Of a stretch of DNA of 64,000 nucleotides, positions 56,524 through 64,000 are shown piece after piece. The stretch's first letter is position 1, and every line of letters starts with the position of its first letter. Source of the stretch: Hippophae tibetana (taxonomy: Eukaryota > Streptophyta > Magnoliopsida > Rosales > Elaeagnaceae); assembly GCA_037013495.1 (NCBI GenBank), contig CM072801.1:83871816-83935815 (forward strand), given 5' to 3'. The notes under the pieces are model-generated. The model searched no databases. It saw only the letters and a program-made list of their open reading frames with translations, and was not told the origin of the DNA. The position numbers were made by a program, and so were the translations under genes.

Positions 56524-56903
56524 TGTTTTGAAATATTATGGATTAAAACTCTTAAAACTCAAGAACATTCAAGAACAATTTTTCAGAAATACTCAAAAAC
56601 TCGCAAATTTTTGTTTTTGATTTCTTTAACTTGATTATTAAATTGCTACTGAGAGGTATTTATAGAAGCAACTAATAAATCTAAGTTATACAACATATAC
56701 CTACCAAAACAATATAAAACAACATACACTTATTTTCTTACCTAATCTATTGATTTTTCTTCTTTTCACCAAACACGAACTATATTCTTATTAATCCAGA
56801 TTATCACCATAAAAACTTACACGAATTAGACTTCAAATGAGTTATAATATTTCAAAGTTTGTTTTTGATTTCTTTGAATTTGTAAACAAGTTTACAAACA
56901 ACA
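56524..56903 (-). repeat. Copia-2 5' LTR
   Basis: 380 bp, TGTTGTTTGTAAAC at its minus-strand start, ending CAAAACA. A TATA box (reverse of 56655-56665) is present. It differs from the 3' LTR at many positions. Confidence 0.92.
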
Positions 56904-56908
56904 TTTTC

Positions 56909-59770
56909 TTTCCATTTTTCTATATTTTCAAACTCATTTCTTTCTCACCCAGTTTATCTATCCATTTATTAATATGATTTTATCAATAACAAAAATAAAT
57001 GGTTATTAATATGATTTTATCAATAACAAAAAAAAAAAAGGAAGAAGAAAATTGAAAGAAAAAATCATCTGAAGTCCCAACAAAACAAGCACCAGTTTGA
57101 AAAAGAGAAAATTAAAGTAGAAACCGAGACACCCAACAACCACCCTTCCATCCCAAAACTGTCCACCGTCATCGTAGCACTACATCGAAGCCAAGATGTA
57201 GTCACCAGTCAGCGCCACCAACTTCGTGCAGATTCGAACCCTTGCTGCCACCTTGCCGTGGACTTTCAAGCCACAAACTTGTCTACCGCTGTCGCAGTAA
57301 AAAATCCCTATCAACTTTTCCGTTGCCTAAGCCTCCACCTGAAGCCACTGCTCACCGCCAGACGTATTGGAATCGCCAAAACTAATGCTAGTCGTTTTGT
57401 TTAGAAATACAAAACCAAATAGCCAGGTCTGGTCGAACCAGCTTGGTTCATCATCATATTTTTCCGATATAGTCACTTTACTCTAGTTTTGACCGGTCAA
57501 ACTGATTTCTCGATTTTGGTGGCTCTACTCTCACTTGGTTAGATTTATAACCTTATTAAAATTTGTGTTTGGTTAGTGATATCATACTTGAAATATTAAT
57601 TGTACGAACATATACATCGGTACCCGAGTTCGGTCCAACCTACACGTCGAGTTATCAGTCGAATCAATCTAGAAAGCTTGCATCTACGACAGTACTCGGA
57701 GGATTAACTTCCTTATACAAAATAGTTTTGGGTATTAGGAGATCGAACATTAGCCAAAGTCATGCATTGGTCGACTTCAAGTTTAAATTTTGTTTTTCTT
57801 TATTATTGTACCTTTCTAACATGTTTTAAAGTATAATTTTTATATAATTAACATATCTACGTGTATTGTTTTATATATAAATAAACTTTATGAGAGATTT
57901 ACATATTTTATAAAAATTCTCTAATTTTTTTCTCTACAAATTTAATCATCCTAACATCAATAGATTTGCATTAACCTTAAAAAAATCTTTCTTTTGACAA
58001 AAAAAAAGGAAAAAAAAACATTATGTTTTCATACGAATCATTCCTCAATTTTTGTGATCATTGTTACTATAATAATTAACCTTAATATAATTATGTTTCC
58101 TCCTATCTTTATTATCCACCTAAGTCAAACTTAGATAAATTCAACATGAAGTCACCTCTTATAATATTAGAACTCATATTTATGAAAGGTTAAATAAACA
58201 AGACCAACATTCTTTGGACCAAGTATATGATTCATTATGGTTAAATCATTTGCATGTAACTTAAAAAAAAATTAAATGAGAAAATAAAGTTAGAATAACA
58301 AATTGATAAGTTATATACGAAAATAAAATAATCTTTAAAATCATATCCTACTTTTTCATCTAAAACAATTGTACAAATTAACAAATAACCTTATGGACAT
58401 TACTCCTTCTTTAAGACCAAGTGTCCTTGGCTCTCCCCACATCATCCCATCTAGAAACACAACACCACCCACTCATCCCATCAAAATAATTATGTGTCTA
58501 AGTTGAACCAAAACCACTTGATAAGTTCCTACTTGTTATCATCTCTAAAAAACTTGTTAGAGGTTTTCTTTACCTAAACCCCAACCATATATTGGTGAGC
58601 CTTTTGCCAACCCATTTATTGATTCTAATGCTTATTTGTTAAAAAAAATTAATAATATGACTATGCATGCATATTTAAAATCGAATGTTTACTTCCTAAT
58701 TAGGTTATGCAATTTGCTTCTTTTTTGTCGTTGAAACTTTTATAAGATGAGTTCTGGTTATGACAATAATTGTTGTTCCTCATGCTATAACCATTAAGAT
58801 AGAAGTTATTCTTGAAATTTTTCTTATTGCTTTATTGTTCTTCTAGTGTTAGGTATGTTAAGTATGTCACTCGTCGCAATTTGAGTTTTTTTCTAGTATT
58901 AGGTATATTACGTGTAGAGGGATGCACAACCCTAGTGACTTGGATCACCTTGTTTATATAGAGCACATTGTAAAGAGCACTTTTTATGTGGCAATCTGGT
59001 ATTGATGAGCAACAGATCATTTGTTTAATAAGTAATTAGTATTTAAATGGATCATCAGTTAATAATGATAACCACAAGGATAATTCTTTTAAGGTTCTAG
59101 ATGTGTACTATATTTAATTTAAAATTAAAAATATGAAGATATCAATATGTGGCCTATTGGACTCTTTTTTTAATGGTTGAAGATAAATCTTTGTTTAATC
59201 TCACTGGTATATTTCTTTGTTTAATGACTAGGGGAAAATCTATTGAGATTTGTAGGTCTTTATTCAAATTTTGAGTTTTCATAAAGAAATGACAACCGTT
59301 TTTTAATCTCACTCTTATATTTTTTTTAACAACTAGGGAAAATTCTCTTGAGATTTAGAGTTCTTTGTTCAAATTTAGTGTTTTCATAAAGACATGACAG
59401 ACTCTGATTTTTGCAAAAGAGGGGTTTAATGGCATTTACCTTTATCGAGTTTATATAGAAATTTACTTCTTGTTTTAATAATTATCTTTCTTTAGCTTAT
59501 GTTTATTAGTATTATTTTTTTATAATTAACTAGTTATTGTAACATAACATATGTGTGTAATGAGTTGTATTATCTCCATGGATTTTGTTGTATGCGTGAG
59601 TCATTCATTCAATGTTAATTTATCATTTGTTCATAAAACTAGTTGATGTAGTATTATTTTCCTTATTTTTGGTGTTTAATATGATGTTTTTAAGCTAATG
59701 ATTTTTAATCATCAAACAAATTTTTTTATTTATAAAAAATGTTCATTTAATTAAAAAAATTATGAAATTA
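56909..59770. other. Unassigned region with a GC-richer island
   Basis: No gene is supported. A 31-bp unit (ttattaatatgattttatca...) is duplicated at 56966-56996 and 57003-57033. The segment 57060-57500 is clearly richer in GC (caccgtcatcg, cgccaccaacttcgtgcag) and unlike its surroundings; it could be an LTR or leader of an unknown element. The part 59085-59160 has a weak resemblance to the copia pre-integrase region (YYI-x-FKIKNMKISICGLLDS), which would fit the RNase H remnant downstream. Confidence 0.4.
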
Positions 59771-59774
59771 ACAA

Positions 59775-59945
59775 TTTAGATTAGTCTGGGCCAATTTGGA
59801 CCATTTTTTTTTGTTTGGTTTGGGTTTGAGTTTACCTTTGCTAACTCGAATTAAATTTAATTTGAGTTAGGGTTGGACCAATTTGGGTTGGATTATTTTG
59901 AGTTGACTCAAATTGGCACAGCTCACATGAATTATCACCCCTAGG
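59775..59945. mobile_element. Possible hAT-type miniature element remnant
   Basis: Repeated ttgggttggattattttgagttgac-type sequence ends in cacccctag, as in plant hAT miniature elements with a CTAGGGGTG-like end. The left end and target duplication were not found. It interrupts the copia remnant that continues at 59946. Confidence 0.3.
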
Positions 59946-60540
59946 TAAGACCCACTAGCAACCTATGAAATGGATTCTTAGATATTTTAGGGGTTCAATA
60001 AATGTTGGTTTAGTCTTTGGTAGAAAAGCAAAATGAAGTTACTAATAATGTTAATAGATTTTGTGACTCATATTATGCAGGCAATCTTAATTGTAAAAGA
60101 TTCTTAACATGTTATATTTTCATTCTTGAAAATAGTGTTATAAGTTAGTGTGCAACCTTACAATCCATTGTTTCCTTATCGATGATAGAGGCTGAGTATA
60201 TGATAGTTACATAAGTAATGAAGCAAGCTTTGTGGCTTAGAGGTGCAGTTAGTAATCTTGGTATACAAGTCAAAAGATTGTGATAGTAAAAGCAAATTCA
60301 CTTAACTAATAATCAAATGGACTATGAAAGGACAAGGCATATCGATATCAGGATGCACTTTAGTTGCAATATCATAATACAAGGTGTTGAGATTCAATAT
60401 ATTTCCAGAGAGAGATTAGAGAGAAGTCAAGATAATTTGTTGAATGTGTGGATCTTTATGAGGGGTCCATCTATTTATAGAACATTTATAGATACGTGTG
60501 TTAGTTATATAATGTGTACATATAGTTACATGTAAGAAAG
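59946..60540 (+). pseudogene. Copia RNase H remnant
   Basis: The reading has QPMKWILRYFRGSINVGLVF (about 59957-60020), a decayed YAGNLNCKRFLTCYIF segment, LQSIVSLSMIEAEYMIVT, MKQALWLRGAVSNLGIQV, and NNQMDYERTRHIDIRMHFSC (about 60305-60365). These are the successive motifs of copia RNase H, whose role is to degrade the RNA strand during reverse transcription. It belongs to a lineage different from Copia-1/2. Stops are numerous and no clear integrase or polymerase was found upstream. Its 3' side is followed by the solo LTR at 60579. Confidence 0.7.
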
Positions 60541-60578
60541 GCATAGTTAGCCTAAAGTACAACATGTCAAGGGTCTAG

Positions 60579-61906
60579 TGATGAGTCTATGAAAATAGAG
60601 TTATTAGCGCATTTTTTTACTTAATATTTACTTGTTTTATTTAATAAATAATATTTTATGACTAAAAAAATTAAAATATAAACTTTTTAGTGAAAAGGAG
60701 TGAAAATATAATTTTTGAAAATTTTAACGTGAGACCAATCAGAAGTTGCCACATGTCATGCCACGCAAGCAAATGAACTGACTAGGCAAGCCACACAGAT
60801 TCCATGTAAGCACAGAGAGTGAATCAGGTCATACCGCATGTGAGGAGGACGAACACGTGCTACGTGTCAGCATGACGTTCAATCCAAGTTCAAAAATCTA
60901 TCAACATGCCCTTGATGTGAAGCTGATCGGACGATTCAAATCACACCTGAGCTTTATTTAAGCCCCTAATCACTCCATAAACCCTAATTAGCCTCCATTA
61001 GTATAATTTTGGTCTCTTTTTAGAGCTAAAAAGAGAGAAAAATATAGAAAAATTCAAGAAACAACGCATTTTTGGTGGAGATTCAAGAGGGAATTAATTC
61101 TATAATTCAAGAGATCGATTGTATTTCTTTTTCTACTATTTTCTTTATTAATTTTATGTCTTTCTTTATGAAAAATATGTGTTTTATGAACACAATTATG
61201 TGTAATTAATTTATTAATCTAGGGATCTTATGAACCCAATTTTCACCATGTGATTATCTAATATTTTTTCCCAATTATAATATTAATTTAATTATATTAT
61301 TTAATCTAATTTTTATGCTATTAATTGTTTGACCAATAATTTATCTATAAAGGTAATTAAATAGATTTGAGAGAATTATTTAATTATTTGTCTTGATTAA
61401 ATAACATGCATAGTTTCTAGGTAGAGATGTATGATTTTTATGTATGCAATCCATAATTGATGAACTTAATGAGTAGTATGCAATTTAATTGGCATGAGAG
61501 TGTGATTAAATTAATTACTATATGGCGTGTAGTTTACTTGAGAGAGGAATACATGCTAGGTTAGATTCAATTGATCATATAATTAATTGATATTATATTG
61601 GGAGGGATTTTAGCGATTTGTATGTTTAGAAAATTAGGTGATTAAGTATTCCTAGATATTTTCTCATATATCTTTTTAGTTACCAAATTTGATTCAATTA
61701 ATTATTTCTATTTAATTTTAGTTATTTTAATTTTGCTTCATTAAAATATAAAAACACCAAAAAAATTGATTTTTATTATTTTTAGTTTTAAAAATTAGTT
61801 TATAATAAAATAATCTCTGTGGGAATGATTTTTTCTTATCATTATATTACTTGTTGCGATACGTATACTTGTGTATTCATTGCAAACATAATTTGTGTGG
61901 CTATCA
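60579..61906 (+). mobile_element. Gypsy-type solo LTR, copy 3
   Basis: It is 1,328 bp, TGATGAGTC...GGCTATCA, flanked by an exact 5-bp target duplication tctag (60574-60578 and 61907-61911). It aligns with the copies at 5803-7222 (minus) and 38308-39495 and defines the family ends. The U3 holds a G-box (cacgtg, 60854-60859) and an ABRE-like ACGTGTC (60862-60868). Confidence 0.9.
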
Positions 61907-61911
61907 TCTAG

Positions 61912-62520
61912 GTCGAGTTAAGCTCATGTTGTCGTGTGAGCTTAAGCTATCATTGAGCTCGGACTGTCCCACGAATAGGTTGTGGGGGGTGCTTTACCTT
62001 CCATCCTGGGCTGGTGACTTGGCTTGGGTGGTTTGCGAGGGCCGGGCTACAAGTCGATCCGGATGTCCAAACATCAAGTCCTCTTACTCTTTCAACTCAA
62101 GCTCCATTTGAAGAGGAAGAGTAAATATTGGGCACATGATACGAACCGTTTAGCTCTCCTAATAAATGTGTTTTAGTTGATTAGAGAGAGAAACCAAACG
62201 TCTTTATATAAAATGATGCTTATGCTGGGACTTATCATTGTTACCTGCAAAATTGAGACACAGTGAAGAAAAACGCTCTTTCATTTCACCTCGAAATTAT
62301 AAAAGATTTTTAGTTTGGTGGTAAGAGTTCAGCTCGAGGAATAATTTTCTCTATTCAAGGTTTTTAGAATTCAAGCATTGAGAACCTAACAATTTTCTAC
62401 TTTCTTTTTAGGTCGGTTTTTAAAGGAATAGTTTCTTTTATTTTCAACTCATCTATAGGTAATCTCTTTTTCTCGTACCTTACCACCTGCTATTTTTTTG
62501 TCTTTATATTTTTATAGCTT
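61912..62520 (+). other. GC-richer non-coding lead-in to gypsy gag
   Basis: It contains a GC-rich segment (61915-62110) and a TATA-like box (tatataaaa, 62205-62213), consistent with the LTR and leader of the gypsy element whose gag follows. LTR ends and primer site were not identified. Confidence 0.4.
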
Positions 62521-64000
62521 TTCATAGAATTCAAAGAGAAGATACCTCAGCTTCTAGCTTGGGCTTATGGGAGAGCCCCCAATATTCTAGTCCTAGTGAC
62601 AACTCGAAGTCATTTTGCTCGGGTTATTCTAGTGAGACGAGTCAATCTTCACCTCAGCCTTCTATCTCTACTCCTCACCCCTAGACCATTTCCACTATAA
62701 GATTGAGCTTGCATCAGACTCAAATCTCAGTGGCTAGGATATGGAGGAACAAAACGAGGAATATAGGATCTGGGGAACTAACAAGTTGTATTAGAGGTTA
62801 GTCGACTATACCTAAGACTTATGGGTTGTTTCCCTAGTATGAAAAGAGAGTAAGAAGAACCTACAACATCCCTCCCTTGGTTCAAATAATTATTCCTTTG
62901 GAGGGTTCTTATGATAATGATAAACCTATATCTGGGTGACCTATTTTTCATGAGAAAGCTCTATGGCTGGGGGTAAGGTTCCCCATATATACTCTTATTA
63001 GGAGGTTCTTGGTTAGGACACAACTTGCACCGAAGTGATTAATGCCTAACGGGTGGAGATATTTGCTCTACCTAAGATTAATATGCCAAGAACTCATGGT
63101 GGACTTAAAGATAGTCAAGTTTAATGAGGCGTATGTCCTAAAATAGAACCCCATAGATCTTAAGAGGGTCTATATATTAGTGAAGCAGGATCGTGAGGTG
63201 AACATGTCCCTTCCAAAAATGAGAAAAATTGGAAGGAGTATTTTTTCTACGTTTTAGGCCAGAGGGAGTCCCCCCACAAATGACACGAGGTTAATAAGAA
63301 GCATATGGAATGACACTAAGTTCGTGATAAGAAATATGGCTTCTCTAATCATGACCTTCAGCCTTTATACGAAGCAAAGGTTGGTTGATATCCAAAACTA
63401 TCTTCTTGAGAAGACTAACTAAAGGATATTATTGAACACCCCACATTTTGTGGCGTGTAGTTTGATGCAAAACGGTGATGTGGAGCCCCCTTTAGAGTGA
63501 ATCGTAAACCTAGGGCTCCTCCTAAACGCAGAACTCCTAATGATGGTGACCTAGCCCTATATCTTGTTCTTGCTTCCTTATATATACTTTGCCTATTTTT
63601 TTTGGTTGAACCCAAAGTGATTAACATGGTATCCTCTCGTTCTTAATCTATAGATCAAATGGATTTGACCACTACCCAACCACTTTCTCTTATGAAGAGC
63701 AAGGTTACACCAAGAGGGGCGAGTTCTCCTATGGGTGCACCCCTTGCTTCTAAGGGGGCTTATCGGTGGGTAAAAAAAGGGACAAGTCCTTTCATGAAAG
63801 TCACTTTTCTTTACTTAAGAAGAAGAATAAAAGGGTTATGGTTAATGAGCCTACCCTTGGTCCCGAGCCTCTGAATGTTATTCCTTCCTTATTACCCTTG
63901 CAGGAGCAATATATGACTCTAAACCCCTGCTCGAGTTCTAAAGAATTTGGCAATCCTTTAAGGGATTTGAAGAAGAGGAAGGTTGTTCATAAGAACCTTA
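62521..64000 (+). pseudogene. Decayed gypsy gag-like region, runs off window
   Basis: A Ser-rich N-terminal stretch (about 62545-62680) is followed by IPPLVQIIIPLEGSYDN, EKALWLGVRFPIYTLIRRF and LAPKxLMPNGWRYLLYLRLI (about 62865-63090). It then reads NEAYVLK, DREVNMSLPKMRKIGRSIFS (about 63200-63250) and further decayed sequence. The pattern of a hydrophobic RFP segment, then LAPxQLxPNxWR, resembles the plant putative gypsy-type transposon gag domain (PF04195-like); this is recognition by pattern only. Multiple stops are present. Pol, if any, lies beyond 64000. Confidence 0.55.

Larger units (their letters stand above)
51642..56903 (-). mobile_element. Copia-2, full-length minus-strand copia element
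   Basis: It is 5,262 bp, with LTRs 51642-52026 and 56524-56903 and an approximate target duplication (ctttc at 51637-51641, ttttc at 56904-56908). Coding order and sequence follow Copia-1 closely, including three shared disabling changes. The flanking duplication differs from that of Copia-1, so it is a separate insertion and not part of one duplicated block. Together the two form an inverted pair around the MATE exon at 49430-49668. Confidence 0.94.

Noticed and set aside
57563-57829. 88-residue open frame as a host gene
   Set aside because: No recognisable motif, no splice or start context; could be chance.
58380-58620. Candidate MATE upstream exon (less AT-rich stretch)
   Set aside because: Neither strand gives MATE helices; frames are full of stops.

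Overview
The window is plant nuclear DNA, most likely from a eudicot. It is AT-rich, has plant-type spliced exons, and is dominated by LTR retrotransposons of plant lineages (Ty1/copia and Athila-like Ty3/gypsy) plus a CACTA (En/Spm) DNA transposon. The species cannot be fixed from the sequence. I see no bacterial-style operon, CRISPR array, rRNA or tRNA gene.

The only host gene I can support is the 3' third of a MATE/DETOXIFICATION transporter on the minus strand. It has four intact exons (49430-49668, 36641-36759, 19797-19886, 19589-19654) joined in phase by canonical GT-AG sites. Its introns are 12,670, 16,754 and 142 bp, and the two large ones are filled with nested transposons. The 5' exons were not found up to position 64000.

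Layout. 1-3200: AT-rich repeat-derived sequence without genes. 3200-4542: two LTR-like arms in head-to-head inverted orientation. 4543-16693: a chain of gag fragment - LTR - gag - LTR - gag - truncated LTR from one gag-only copia-type family, itself hit by a gypsy solo LTR (5803-7222) and a small CACTA derivative (9533-9849). 16700-17860: decayed copia gag/protease, minus strand. 19589-49668: the MATE locus. Intron at 19887-36640 holds an Athila-like element (21488-34897, target duplication tacac), whose 5' LTR is split by a 5,564-bp CACTA element (22212-27775, target duplication gta) with a Ulp1-like protease gene. Intron at 36760-49429 holds a minus-strand copia (37409-48367, target duplication attat) that contains both a plus-strand copia (41565-46835, target duplication catag) and a gypsy solo LTR (38308-39495). 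51642-56903: a second copy of that inner copia, minus strand. 59946-60540: copia RNase H remnant. 60579-61906: third gypsy solo LTR (target duplication tctag). 62500-64000: decayed gypsy gag running off the right edge.

All transposon reading frames are broken by stops, frameshifts or lost catalytic residues; the MATE exons are not. The most informative points are the intact host exons separated by transposon-filled introns, three coding lesions shared by the two separately inserted copia copies (which suggests copying from an already defective parent), a cluster of nine W-box motifs in the copia leader, and the gag-only retroelement chain.
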